64,000 nt of DNA from Ctena decussata (taxonomy: Eukaryota > Mollusca > Bivalvia > Lucinida > Lucinidae), in assembly GCA_963989385.1 (NCBI GenBank), contig OZ022501.1, forward strand, positions 23,460,102 to 23,524,101, in the 5' to 3' direction. This document shows, piece after piece, positions 33,892 to 45,640 of the stretch (its first letter is position 1; each line of letters opens with the position of its first letter). Below the pieces are notes generated by a model, which had not been told where the DNA came from, did not search any database, and worked only from the letters and a program-made list of their open reading frames with translations. A program made the translations under genes and the position numbers.

Positions 33892-34127
33892 GAGCCACGA
33901 CACGAGAAAACCAACAATGTGGTTGTGCGACCAGCGCAGACTCAGATCAGCCTGGGCATCCGCCCAGTCTGATCAGAGTCTTCGCTGTCCGCATGATGGT
34001 AGCTTAGACCCATAGCTACCGGCTGAGCACTTAAGGAAGAGTCTGACCAAACTGCGCGGCTGTCCAGGCTGATCTGACTCATTGCTGGGCGCACAACCAC
34101 ATTGCTGGTTTTCTCGTGTCGCGGTTC
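33892..34127. mobile_element. GAGCCGCGACACGAG MITE, copy 6
   Basis: 236 bp with ends GAGCCACGACACGAG / CTCGTGTCGCGGTTC and an ATTT duplication on both sides. Only 76 bp separate it from copy 7. Confidence 0.87.
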
Positions 34128-34203
34128 ATTTCATTACTGGTCATAAACAGACTCAATTAAACCGAGTCAGCCATTTTCGTTTCTTTTGTTGTATTCTTTA
34201 CTT

Positions 34204-34436
34204 GAACCATGACACGAAAAAACCAATGTGGTTGTGCGCCCAGCGCAGACTTAGATCAGCCTGGGCATCCGCCCATTTTTATTAGATTCTTTGTTAAGTG
34301 CTCAAAGGGTAGCTAAGGGTCTAAGCTACCACCATGCGGACAGTGAAGACTCTGATCAGACTGGGCGGATGCCCAGGCTGATCTGAGTCTGCGCTGGGCG
34401 CACAACCACATTGTTGGTTTTCTCGCGTCGCGGCTC
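34204..34436. mobile_element. GAGCCGCGACACGAG MITE, copy 7
   Basis: 233 bp with ends GAACCATGACACGAA / CTCGCGTCGCGGCTC, flanked by ACTT on both sides. The central GGGTAGCTAAGGGTCTAAGC block is in the same orientation as in copies 1, 3 and 8, whereas copies 5 and 6 carry it reversed. Confidence 0.87.
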
Positions 34437-35311
34437 ACTTCTTAAAGATCTTACTTTCAGAACTTTGTCCACTTTTACATGCAGCTCGATCTGTATCTTT
34501 AATGTGTTTTCATAATTAAACAGTCTCGTGGCTTATCCAATAATAAGTGATTAACTAATTATATGTAACTTGTCCACCCTATCACGACATGAGCCAGTTA
34601 GTGCATGCAATAAAACAACGCTGATATTAAAGTCTCCATAGTCCTATAAGTGATTAAAAATCACCAAAGCACAAATTATGATAAAACTGGTACAACCTTC
34701 CGAATTGATAATAAAATGTCGGTTGGTGTACTTTTCGTCTCATATAACTGGCAAAAAGGAGAAACAAAGGTTTTTGAAAAAAAATTACAAGTCTCTCCAT
34801 AAAAAATATGGTCTTTACCTCTGGTTCCCAGTTGAACAATGAAATTACGCAACAGTGAGGTAATGAATGGAATCCTTTTCGTACATTGTATTTATACCAT
34901 CTATTAAAAACCTGTACCTTGTATTTTTATCTTTTGTACCTTGTATTTTTATTATGTAAATGTAGTGAAATCGAAAGTAGGTCATTTTGGTTGGCAACTA
35001 AAATGACCTAGATATTCTTTTAATCGTTTTTATGAGAATCCCAAGGATGTTTTAATATTTTGAAGCCGTCCAATCACGATCATATACAGTGACGAAACTG
35101 CAGTGCTAAGCATGCAGCGAGACTTCACAATAAAATATTTCCTGCTGATAGAGCAATGAGGCCTTTAAGAGATACAGACCGTCATTCAATGTGAATGAGA
35201 ACACTTCCATATTTATCCCCAACTTTTAAAAAGGGGTAAAAGCTGTGATTTCCTGATTGTCTCTTTGGACGACGAAGCACTTCCAAAATGAGGTCTTCTC
35301 TTTACAAAATT
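34437..35311. other. Unassigned interval
   Basis: Contains an imperfect tandem CCTTGTATTTTTAT pair (34,916-34,955) and a GTAGGTCATTTT / AAAATGACCTA inverted pair near 34,977-35,011. No gene seen. Confidence 0.35.
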
Positions 35312-35547
35312 GAGCCGCGATACGACAAAACCAACAATGTGGTTGTGCGCCCAGTGCAGACTCAGATCAGCCTGGACATCCACCTAGTTTGACCAGACTC
35401 TTCTTCAAGTGCTCAAAGGGTAGCTAAGGGCATAAGCTATCTCCATACGGACAGTGAAGACTCTGATCAGACTGGGCGAATGCCCAGGCTGATCTGTGTC
35501 TGCGCTGGTCGCACAACTACATTGTTGGTTTTCTCGTGTCGCGGCTC
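35312..35547. mobile_element. GAGCCGCGACACGAG MITE, copy 8
   Basis: 236 bp with ends GAGCCGCGATACGAC / CTCGTGTCGCGGCTC, flanked by AATT on both sides. Confidence 0.88.
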
Positions 35548-36195
35548 AATTATATATATAGTATTTCCTTTAGAAATTGACACCTATTTAGAAGGAAGGA
35601 AGGCTAGCAGTGTTTCCTTCCTTGAAAATGTACCAATTCATCTTGATCATAAAGTTCATGGAGGCTGTCACTTCTTGGTATATTATCTTGGCATACAGAA
35701 TTTCTTTAGTTATGCCTTAAAGCTAGCTGCAGTTTAAAAAGTTTATTTTCTAAAGCAATAAAGCCCCCAAACTACAGATTTTCATGAAAATGTTCCTGCA
35801 TTTGAATGTGTTCTCTACTCTTGAGGAACTTTTTTAAGATTTTATTTAGTCTCCCCTGCTATGCAACGGAAGAATACTAACATTAAGCGGTAGCTTCTTG
35901 TTCTCCGTTTAAGACCCTCCCTTTTTGCCTCCTTCAAATGCCTTATCGTTTATTGGAAGTTTTTTGGGAGACACGAAAAGCAATATTTTTGTAAGTGCAT
36001 TGTACCAAAGTGAAGGTATTATTGTCAGGCATGATATACATATTGTTCCACATAAATTTGACGAAGATATGTGAACATCAGATGAAGTATTTCCTAGAAT
36101 GTGACTGTCATTTACATGTGATTAAAAAGGGCTCAAGAGATGCTGCATTGTAAAAGTTAAGTCAACATACACTGCGAGCCTCTTTTTTTTATCAT
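35548..36195. other. Unassigned interval
   Basis: No gene or repeat boundary recognised. Confidence 0.35.
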
Positions 36196-37017
36196 TTTAA
36201 AACCAGAGACAGATGTCAATAAAAGCATCGCAAACGACTGCGTGATACCCCGCCGCTGCAAACTGATAAATGTAGGGCCAAGTTAAAAGCAGTTGTGAAG
36301 TTTCAGAAACATCTATTAAACTTATGATTTTATACAGATTTTTCACCATTTTAGCATGTATAGGACCAGGGGGCAGGGACAGATAAACCCATTGGGTCAA
36401 TTTTGAGCACTGCACAGGAGGCTGTTTAGATTCAAACTCTGATTTTATAAAGATTTTTAATGATTTTATATATGCAGGAGCAGGGGCAGATAACCCCATG
36501 AGGTAAAGTTTGAGCGTCACAGGAAGCTTTTATTTATCTGATCATTTGATGTAAGTTTCAGAAAAAAAAATGTTTCGAAATCTGATTTTATATAGATTTT
36601 TACATTATTTTCTACATGTACATAGCCCCAGTGCAGGGGCAGATAATCCAGGAGGACAAATTCCCATTGTATTACAAAGCTTTTGTTACTTCAATCACTT
36701 TTGTGAAGTTTTATTATAATATTCCTAATAATGAGGGAGCTAGAGGCCAAAACCATTTTTAGCACATTGACAAGTGCCATAACTCTGTCAGAAATTTTCG
36801 AAAGCCCATTAACAATTCCAATAGAGACATTCTTAGTACAAATGCATATGCAAAATTTGAACAAAATCCGTTGTTAAATACTTAAGTTATCGAACGGAAA
36901 CGAAGTGCGGACGGACAGGCGGACTAACGTACGACAGACGGACGGACGGACGGACGGACGACGGACAAATATCAATCACAATAGCTCACCTTGAGCACTT
37001 CGTGCTCAGGTGAGCTA
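36196..37017 (+). mobile_element. Array element D with GACG microsatellite and AGCTCACC hairpin end
   Basis: Three or four ~115-bp units carry TGATTTTATATAGATTTTT and GGGGCAGATAA-CCC (about 36,330, 36,440, 36,590). They are followed by a CATAACTCTGTCAGAAATTT region, a (GACG)n microsatellite at 36,909-36,965 and a terminal hairpin at 36,982-37,017 (TAGCTCACC...GAGCAC-TTC-GTGCTC...GGTGAGCTA). The hairpin recurs in related form at 50,183. A 107-residue minus-strand frame across the units is a repeat translation. Confidence 0.65.
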
Positions 37018-37062
37018 AAAAATGGAAAAAAATAGTAATTATCATAATAATAATAATAAAAA

Positions 37063-37424
37063 TAGCCATCAGAGGAGATGGCAAATCCCCCGACCGAAGG
37101 CCCTCATGGGCCTTGGTAAAAAAGGTGCACTTCAAAACACATATAAGTAATATATTGTCATTCTTTAATGCTTCTGATTGACATTATCTGTTTACAGATG
37201 CATGATTATCTAACACGCAGACTAAAACAGTATGCCTGACTGCTAAAATGACTTAATATCTCAAACAGCCACCATATACACAAATGTATAGCATATGATA
37301 CACTCAACATTCAAAATGTGTGAATAACCTCTAAAGTACAAGCCCTACAAACCTAATTTTGAGCTCTCTAGTAAGTGAATTTGGACAAAGAATCCAAATC
37401 TGGAGAATTTTTTTTTTTTTTTTT

Positions 37425-37455
<31 letters not shown>

Positions 37456-38945
37456 GCGGGAATGTGGAGGTGTCAGAGACAGGTAGTACTGATAAGATAT
37501 CACAGCAATATTCTAAAAGGTACAAGGTCATTAAAATGGTGGAGCAGGCCAGGATTATACAGAAATGGAGTAGAGACTCAAACAGCAGCTCAAACTACCA
37601 AAGGGAAACAACTCATAAAGTATAAAAGCAAGAGTTGTCATTCATGTATGAGAAAAATCGTCATGACCTGTTCTGCATATCTGTGAGGTATCATGAAAAT
37701 ACTTAAAAAGGTATTCAAGCTATGGAGCAGACACCTAAAATCATCAAAGGGAAATAACTCAAAATGTAAGAAAGCAAGAGTTGTCATTCTTGTTCGTGAC
37801 ACACCGCCATGACCTGTTCTAAATATCTGTGAAGTATCAAGAAAATATTTCAAAAGGAATTCAAGTTATAGAGCGGACACGAAATCACACCTAAAACCAT
37901 CAAGGGGAAATAACTCAAAAAGTATGAAAGCAAGAGTTGTCATTCTTGTTCGCTACACATCGCCATGATCTGTTCTACATAACTGTGAAGTATCACGAAA
38001 ATATTCCAAAAGGTATTCAAGTTATAGAGCGGACAAGAAACCAGACCTAAAATGATCAAGGGGAAATAACTCAAAAAGTAAGAAAGCAAGACTTGTCAAT
38101 CTTGTTCGCGACACATCGTCATGACCTGTTCTAAATATCTCTTATGTATCATGAAAATATTCCAAAGGGTATTCAAGTTACAGAGCGGACACGAATCTGC
38201 CTAAAAATCACACCTAAAAACATCAAGGGGAAATAACATAAAAAGTAAGAAAGCAAGAGTTGTCATTCTTGTTCGCGACACATCGTCATGACCTGTTCTA
38301 CATATCTGTGAAGTATCATGAAAATATTCCAAAGGGTATTCAAGTTACAGAGCGGACACGAAATCTACCAAAAAATCACCAAAGGGAAGATAACTCAAAA
38401 AGTACAATAGCAAGAGTTACCATTCTTGTACGCGACACATCGTCATGACCTATTCTACATAGCTGTGAAGTATCATGAAAATATTCCAAAGGGTATTCAA
38501 GTTACAGAGCGGACACGAATCTGCGGAAAAATCACACCTAAAAACATCAAGGGGAGATAACTCAAAAAGTAAGAAAGCAAGAGTTGTCATTCTTGTTCGC
38601 GACACATCGTCATGACCTGTTCTACATAGCTGTGAAGTATCATGAAAATATTCCAAAGGGTATTCAAGTTACAGAGCGGACACGAAATCTACCAAAAAAT
38701 CACCAAAGGGGAGATAACTCAAAAAGTACAATAGCAAGAGTTACCATTCTTGTACGCGACACATCGTCATGACCTATTCTACATAGCTGTGAAGTATCAT
38801 GAAAATATTCCAAAGGGTATTCAAAATATAGAGCGGACAAGAAAGTGTTTACGGACGGACGGACGGACAGACGGACGGACGGACGGACGGACGGACGGAC
38901 GCCAGGCTCATCGCTATATCCCCCCGAACCTTACGGTCGGGGGAT
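37063..38945 (+). mobile_element. Pearl-like array element, copy B (full length)
   Basis: It starts with a hairpin (GCCATC-AGAGGA-GATGGC) and an AATCCCCCGACCGAAGGCCC...GGGCCTTGGT hairpin, then about 330 bp of unique sequence. A T27-G20 homopolymer block follows at 37,408-37,454, then about eight ~155-165-bp units (GAGCGGACACGAA, GGGGAAATAACTC, TCATGACCTGTTCTACATA). A (GGAC)n microsatellite at 38,852-38,900, CCAGGCTCATCGCTATA and the terminal hairpin CCCCCGAACC...CGGTCGGGGGAT close it. ATCCCCCGACC occurs at both ends in inverted orientation, like subterminal inverted repeats of Helitron2/Helentron-type elements. Non-coding. Confidence 0.8.
38852..38900. repeat. (GGAC)n microsatellite
   Basis: About twelve GGAC repeats with one CAGAC interruption, at the fixed place between the last array unit and the terminal hairpin of the pearl-like element. 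Confidence 0.92.
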
Positions 38946-39252
38946 AAAAATGATAATAATAATGTCATGAAAGTTACGACGGCGTATCGTCCAAGCCAAA
39001 CAGGATAAAATTTTCCTGAGTATCTTCTACAATATATGATTGTAACTGCGCAGAAATTAGGGCAACATTCTGACAAGCTAAACATTATCCGGTAAGTTAT
39101 GCTCGGAATGGCTATTGCTGTTGATTGTTTTTTTCCGGGGGTAACTTTGTTGCCTGTCTTCACTACATGCCATGCCAAAACGTTCTTTTTTGCATGTTTG
39201 TCTAGTTTGTACATGCAACCATTTCCTCGAATTCTGTACAGCACGGGATATA

Positions 39253-40162
39253 CGAGGGGCGTTCGGAAAGTTTTGTACATGACGTAATTTCTCGGTAACC
39301 ACCATACAGACAGAACTTCTGATTGCAAAAATACATTCAGCTATATTATGCGAAGAGAAGTCTGCAAACAAGATGCATTTTTTAAAAAAAGACGCATTTT
39401 TAACTTCTTTGAAAGAGGTATACCCTAAAGGCACTGCAAAATTTTACTTTAGTAGGCCGTAATTTATTTATCAGCTGTCTTTGATATTTTTTTATCTTTG
39501 TTAGTTAAAGACAATGCCCAGACAATGTTGTTCTGTAAATATCGCGGAAATCAGTTTTAATCTGGCTTCCGTACAGGGCCGGGAACATGGATTATCCGTA
39601 CTTTATGCTGTAGCAATTACTCCATTTCTACTAAAATTTGACGATTTTGTTATGAAAATTAGTGTATTAGCATTCAAAATATTGTCGGCAAGAGCATTTA
39701 CATGGGTCAACGAAAACCTGTCAACAAATTTAAATTAATGCCAAAAATGAAGCCTCTGCAAGCTTTCAAAAATGACGTTAACGTAAAATTCAATAACGTC
39801 ATAAGAACTGCGTAATGCTTTGCAAGGAATAAATCGATAACAGTTGCCGCCCTTCTAACTTTTGTATGGATATTATAGGCAACGATGGACAAGCAAATGA
39901 CAAAGATTAATTTGGTATTTACAAGGATATTTGACTTGAATGCCTAACACTGAAAAGATTTTACATATAAAATTAGCCCAGTGGTATGACTGGGACCTAG
40001 CAAAATGCGCTGTAGCTCAATAAGGAAAAGTGTCTTTATATAGTGTTTGATATTATTGTAAAGACAAAATAAATTGCTTTCAGTACATGTATAGCTTTTG
40101 TACCCAGCATGCTCCTAAACAAAGTCATGAGGCCATTTGCAAAACTTTTCGAACGCCCCTCG
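39253..40162. mobile_element. Mariner-like non-autonomous element (910 bp)
   Basis: Inverted ends of 23 bp (CGAGGGGCGTTCGGAAAGTT... and its mirror, one mismatch) are each flanked by TA. CGAGGG-CGTTC-AAAGTT termini with a TA duplication are characteristic of a mariner branch of Tc1/mariner. The interior has no D-D-D transposase motifs. A 74-residue frame at 39,514-39,738 shows no known domain. Confidence 0.8.
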
Positions 40163-40589
40163 TATATGACTGTTAACTAAGGCGTTTCCTGGGAATCTAC
40201 TTTTTTTTTTATTTCTATTTTGACACGCTGTCGGAAAAAATGGTGATGCTGTGTGTGAATCTTGTTTAATGCAAGTTTAAATGAATATCTTTTTCAGATA
40301 ATTTACACTCATTGAACAGTGCACCAGTTTCCATTCCACATCTTTCTGATTCTAATGCTATTTTGATGGAGCTACAAAGAGCAAGGACTCCTTCACAAAA
40401 TTTCAGTTAAAGTCGGTGCAGATTATGGCGCCATCTGTCTGGGCATTTCCTGACTGAAATTTCTGTGACAGAGTCATTGACCAAAGTGTGAATTTTTGCG
40501 ATTTCTTCCAAAAATCATTAGAACCGTAAGATATGGACTTGGGAGTCATGCAGGTAACTGAATGTACACTACTGAAAGAGGAAAAAAGA

Positions 40590-40972
40590 TTTGCCTGCAT
40601 TTTTGGATCAAAGTTTTTTTTTCTTTATGTACATGTTCAATACATGTCTGAACTGTGATGCAAGTTTCAAATCCCTGCATCAAATACTGTAGGAGGAGTT
40701 GTGGAGACACAAATAGTGCTACAAAGTGTGAAATATGGCCAAAATATGTATGTCATTTAAGGGGACATAATTCTGCAATAATGACCTGGATCAAATTTTG
40801 TTTTCTCTATGCACATGTTCAATGCATGTCTAAACTGTGTTGCAAGTTGCAAGCCCCAGCATCAAATACTGTGGAAGAAGTTGCGGAGACAAGAACAGTA
40901 CTACAAATGTGAAGTATGTACGTATGGACAGAGGCAAAACTATATGCCGCTCCCCACTTTTGCGGGGGCATA
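40590..40972 (+). mobile_element. Array element H, two ~190-bp units with GGGGCATAA end
   Basis: Two units with TGGATCAAA-TTTT, GTACATGTTCAATACATGTC, CTGTG-TGCAAGTT-CAA and CATCAAATACTGT occur at 40,605-40,780 and 40,790-40,915. A short GTACGTATGGACAGAGG stretch and a terminal hairpin (ATGCCGCTCCCC...GCGGGGGCAT, about 40,949-40,973) follow. Same plan as element G but with different units. Confidence 0.6.
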
Positions 40973-40984
40973 AAAACAAGGCGG

Positions 40985-42162
40985 GATCTGCTGGCAACCG
41001 TTTGTCACCAGCCTCACAGTCCGACAGCTGAGGCTTGTGACAAATGCTTGTCACTAGCCTTTTCTTGGTTTCGTGGGGGTGGGGGGTATTAAACAATGAG
41101 TATTGCTAAATGCTCCTAATCAAATCACATGACAGAATAACTTTTAAGATAATAAAATTCTTGACTTGCCAAAAGCACTGCAGTACAAGTAGCACATTTG
41201 CAACGAAAAAGTAGTTACCGAAACAATATCAGAAAGTTGCCGAAAAATGTAAAGCTATTAAATGCAACAACATGCATTCTAGTTGACAAGCATGCTTCAT
41301 TCTTCATGATTTCACGCCGAAGTCACAGTATAATCAGTTTAAAGATACGTACCAATATATTGATACCTGTCATCAATGTCAGCCTATTTCCATACAAACT
41401 GATCTGCCATCCCAGCTGTCCACCTAAAAGTGCATCTGTTGACAAAGGCAACCATTTTGTCGCTACCCATCCTCTTTGGAAGTGTGTATTTTCATTATAA
41501 AACCAAATTGTGCATCAAAAATTGGCAGAAGTATTGCTAACTAATTGAAGTTTTATTGCAAGCAAGCAAACAGATTGGGCACTATCTCAGATTCGTTTAA
41601 TGGGAGCCGAAAGGCAGACTTTGTGTTTTTTTCTGAAATTGTTGGCCATTCAAGACCTGCTATAGCCTTATCTGTGTAAGAAAGCCAACCAGACTGATAC
41701 TGTAGAATCTACAGACACTGAGCAACTTCCATTTGAGGCTAAACTCTTCCAGGATTTTATCGTCTGTTTTTACCAGCAATTTTATCTCACCTACTCAAAA
41801 TCTACTTTCACTTTTGGTGATCTGCTATCTCTGTAGCCATCTGGCATCACTTCAGCCGGTTGTACGGTGTGATAGATGACTCATGCAAAATTTTGAAGAT
41901 TCTGATGAAACTGCATATATGCAGTCTGACCTTAGCCTTCCTTGGTCCCTATTCTGCTTTGATGAAATGAACACGGTCCGGCTTCATAGTCTATCATCTT
42001 ACCACGTTGCTCACAATTACCAAAATTGTACACATCTTTAATAATTTGCATTCACTTCACATATTACAACGGTCCAGTTAAGTATAAAGTAATTACCGGA
42101 TGAGTGCTTGCATGAGATACAGTTCAGAGAGGGAAAATGATAGACGAGAGAACAAAAAATCC
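40985..42162. other. Unassigned interval
   Basis: CTTGTCACCAGCCT-C recurs inverted or direct near 41,005 and 41,045 around a GTGGGGGTGGGGGG run. Otherwise no gene or element was recognised. The frame at 41,198-41,500 has no family motifs. Confidence 0.35.
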
Positions 42163-42272
42163 AAATATCCCCGCCCGCACCTACTGCAAGTACAGTAGGC
42201 CCTTGTCCTACTTTTATCCAAATAAGTAGGACGCCCCGGCACCGGAAATTATAACCAGCACCATCGACCGAC
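42163..42272. repeat. Twin-hairpin dispersed repeat, copy 2
   Basis: Matches 29,192-29,312: CCCGCACCTACTGCA-GTACAGTAGG, then TCCTACTTTTATCCAAATAAGTAGGA, then CGCCCCGGCACCGGAAATTATA. In this copy hairpin 2 pairs over more bases than in copy 1. Confidence 0.65.
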
Positions 42273-42404
42273 CACCATTCCCGTATGGATGGATGACTTG
42301 CGCTATTTTACGTCCTTTTCAAATGTATTTCAGTCATATCAGGATGATGGGAGGGTGATAATTATTTGCTGTATGCAATGCAACTGAGTAGTTTACGATT
42401 ACAA

Positions 42405-42480
42405 ATATTTGCGCAAGCGGGAGTCTAACCCGGGACCGTTAGATTAGTAGGTCAGCGTTTAACCCACAAGTAATGGGTGC
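42405..42480 (-). repeat. Possible tRNA-like / SINE head
   Basis: The minus strand reads TTAAACGCTGACCTACTAAT then CCCGGGTTAGACTCCCGC, resembling the anticodon-to-T-arm part of a tRNA with a B box GGTTAGACTCC. The A box is not clear and no cloverleaf is complete. Confidence 0.35.
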
Positions 42481-43838
42481 AGGATTAGTGTAACAGTTAA
42501 GGGACTTTAATAATGATATTTATAATAACAAGAATAAGCAGATGCATATATTTGATTAAAACGCATCACTGTGACTGCGTATTAGGCAGCTTCGTTCTTG
42601 CAAAGAATTGCTGCAACAATAGGATGTTTCTGAGTAGGTTGCACAAATGGCCCTAAAATTGTTTTCAAATTAGATACCAAACAAAAGAAAAAAGAAAGAA
42701 ACGCACACAGTAAGATTTCCCCATTTAATTTACCTTTGATACTATGAATAGAAAATGTCTAAAAATCCGTATTTTTGTTCAAATCTGGCCCAGAATATAC
42801 CGGCGTAGACGAGCATCTGTACCTTCCATTATGCCTTAAAAATATGCATAAATGAAATCGTTGACAATGGCTTCCTATTGACAACTGACAATGAAAACTG
42901 GCACAAAGTACAAAGTACTGAATTGACACGATTAAATGAAATTTTCGGGTTGAACTGTCCGATTGTCTACCTCTAACACTGTATGAGTAATTTCTTAAAA
43001 TTTTAATTTCCAAGAAAATACCAAAATATTAATGTGTGCATTTCCCTTTTTTCGGTCGGTGTATGTTCATTACAATACATGAGTCGCGACGTGAAAACCA
43101 ACAAATGAGCCCGTCCAGATAAAAACCGACCTTATGACACGCGACGTGAAACTGAGATAAATGACGTCAAAGTTTGACGTTACGTCAGACGATTTTTTTT
43201 CCGCTGTTTCACACGGCATGTGATTGATATTTAATATGAATGTTAATGGTGTGGGAAACCACCGAAACCGCATATTTGTTGCCAGGAATCCAGAAATATG
43301 ATTTTCTGGAGCATTATGAATCACCAAAAATGCAGTTTGCGTTTATAACCGAATTTAAATAACTGAAAAATCTTTTATTCACAAATGCGTAAAAAAAGCT
43401 TGAGGCTAGCGACAGTTCTGCTCCCGTTTTAGTTCATGTTTATAAATTTTCAGCTTTGATCTAGAGAAAATAATTTTCAAATCAACAACTTCCGGTGCTG
43501 TAATGGCGGGTGTTTGAAAATTCTCGATAGAGAGTTCCAATTAACATTGTGTCCCTTATGATGAATTAATCCTGTTTTGGCGAATGAGAGGTGGGCTGAG
43601 AATGATATCTCAACGATTCTGAAGAATATTTATGTATGAAGTAGTACAGTAATTGACCTTAACTGACTTAAAGAAAGGAATCTGTCGCTTACAAAGGGAG
43701 TGAACTTTCCAATTTCTATTACAAAGAGCAAACAAAGAAACTAAATAGGCTATTTTTGACCAGGTGTGATAAGTTTCAGACATTGTCTTATAATCGTACT
43801 CCTTACTATTAACATTCTGGATCAAACTTTAACCAAAT
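42481..43838. other. Unassigned interval with a MITE fragment at 43,081
   Basis: GAGTCGCGACGTGAAAACCA at 43,081-43,105 matches the end of the 236-bp MITE family but lacks the rest of it. ACGTCA-rich sequence follows (43,140-43,190). No gene was recognised. Confidence 0.4.
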
Positions 43839-44960
43839 ATGACAAATAAATCGAAAAAAGGAAAGGAGGTAAAAGAGAAGGTTGGTGCCAGTGCCGCTGC
43901 TGCAAGCGCCACAGGATCTAAATTCCCAACCCAAAAAAGACCAAGGACCCATAGTGATGATGCTGACATATAGAGAAGAAACAATAACAGAGATAGATCC
44001 TGACATGTTGCTTGATTCCTTGCTGGGTTGCTTGGGCAAAGATGAAAAATTATTGACCCGGTTTGTGCAGCATTTGTTTGAGGTACCCAATATACAGAAA
44101 AAGATAGTAGAGTTGGTAGAGAAAAACTTGAAAATTGAGAAAGCTCACAGCAAGCCCCCTGGTGGTGCTGATCCTGAAACTAATAGCCTCCAAGAGTCAG
44201 TGAAAAACTTACAGATTCTGTGGACAAGTTTACCACAGATGTGGACAAAATCAATAAAAGACAAGATGATCTAGAACAATATTCCAGAAGAAATAGCATT
44301 ATAATGTCTAATCTCCAGCTAAACAACACAGAAAGTTTGGAGACACAGGTGTGTAACTTCTTAAACAAATATGTTAACAGTCCAATATTGTCAACAGACA
44401 TTGACAGAACTCATGAAATCACAAGAAAGACAAATAGTAAAGACCCATATAAAAAACCAGATATCATTGTGAAATTTGTAAGTTACAGGACAAAAGCAAA
44501 TATACTAACCAAACATCCCATGGAGAAACTGAGAGCTGACAATGCTAACAACCCAAACTCTCTTAAGGTCTTCATCAGTGAAGATTTGACAAAAGGAAGG
44601 AAAGAACTATTCTACAAAACTAGGATGCTCAAGAAATTTCGGAATATTAAGGACACCTTCACAAGAGATGGGCGAATTATTGTGAGAGTCAGTGATTCTG
44701 TACGTTGGACTATCACTTGTAATGATGACCTGGTAAAAATGTGCACCAAATATGGACTTCCAATACCTAAATCAAAGTCAGAGGAGGTGACTCCACCTCC
44801 TGCATCATTACCTCAGGTAATGGATGCAGATGAAACAGTTGATCCCAAACCTACTTCCCCGTGGGGTTCAACCATATCTGGAGCTACTTCCTTACCAACC
44901 AGACCAGGAAGTGGTATTCCTCCAACAATGAGATTGTTCAGAGATGTTGTTGCCAAATAG
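43839..44960 (+). pseudogene. LINE ORF1-like protein, two frameshifts
   Basis: An ATG at 43,839 opens a Lys-rich and Ala-rich N-terminus that stops at about 43,970. The adjacent frame (43,975-44,210) then continues an acidic helical region, and the original frame resumes near 44,212 and stays open to TAG at 44,958. The third part has the coiled-coil signature K-I-N-K-R-Q-D-D-L-E-Q-Y-S-R-R-N, then an RRM-like region (I-I-V-K-F, F-I-S-E-D-L-T-K-G-R, G-R-I-I-V-R-V) as in Transposase_22/L1-type ORF1 proteins, which bind element RNA. The C-terminus is Pro/Ser-rich. Two compensating shifts suggest decay. No reverse transcriptase ORF follows. Confidence 0.65.
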
Positions 44961-45640
44961 ACAACAGTTGCAGAGTTTTGAACTACTATGTGCTACTAAC
45001 TAAGCAAAAATGCGTAACCCGAAATACATCTACTTTTTATTACAGCAGAACAAAAACAGTCTTTCTGACTGTTTAATTAAAGACAATTAATTCTCTGACT
45101 CCACTAAATGCTTCAAAATGTTGATTCAAAGACTAACCCATTGGCTAGATGAAACAATCCTACAGAAATTTTCTAAATAACTGAACTGAAGATCTAATTA
45201 TGAAACCTGTAACTCTCTGTAAGTGTGACTGTACCAATATATATTCTGCGAATCATACAGGTATCATGCATTGCAATCCAGTACTGCTGACCTCAATCAA
45301 CTTGCTGAGATGAAGTAGGGGCATATGATGCTTGATACAGTCTCATATGTTCCCATTCTCTCAGCTTGGTGATTACTAATTATGATTCGGATATTCCATT
45401 AATTTTATATCGAAGACAAGTAAGTTATCAATGAAATCCTTATATATATAGTCTCACCACAGTGCTTGCATGCAGTGCAGGCCCCTACCTGGCTGATGCC
45501 AAACTCTATAGTATATAACCCGGTTGAGAAACTGAATACTTCCTTTCAGTGCAATATCAAATTTCAAATCCCAATACAGTACTCAAACTAAATTGTACAT
45601 GTTCGTTGAGCTGGTACATGAGATCATGAACTTGCTATAC
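44961..45640. other. Unassigned 3' flank of the ORF1-like gene
   Basis: AT-rich; no second ORF, poly(A) tail or target duplication recognised. Confidence 0.4.

Noticed and set aside
36197..37686. Open frames across 36.2-36.5 kb and the T/G tract at 37.4 kb
   Set aside because: They translate tandem units or homopolymers (runs of Phe and Gly) within array elements.
39514..39738. Possible transposase fragment inside the mariner-like element
   Set aside because: No helix-turn-helix or D-D-D signature is visible in the 74 residues.
41198..41500. 100-residue open frame as a host gene
   Set aside because: No recognisable domain, signal peptide or splice context, and composition is like the surrounding non-coding DNA.
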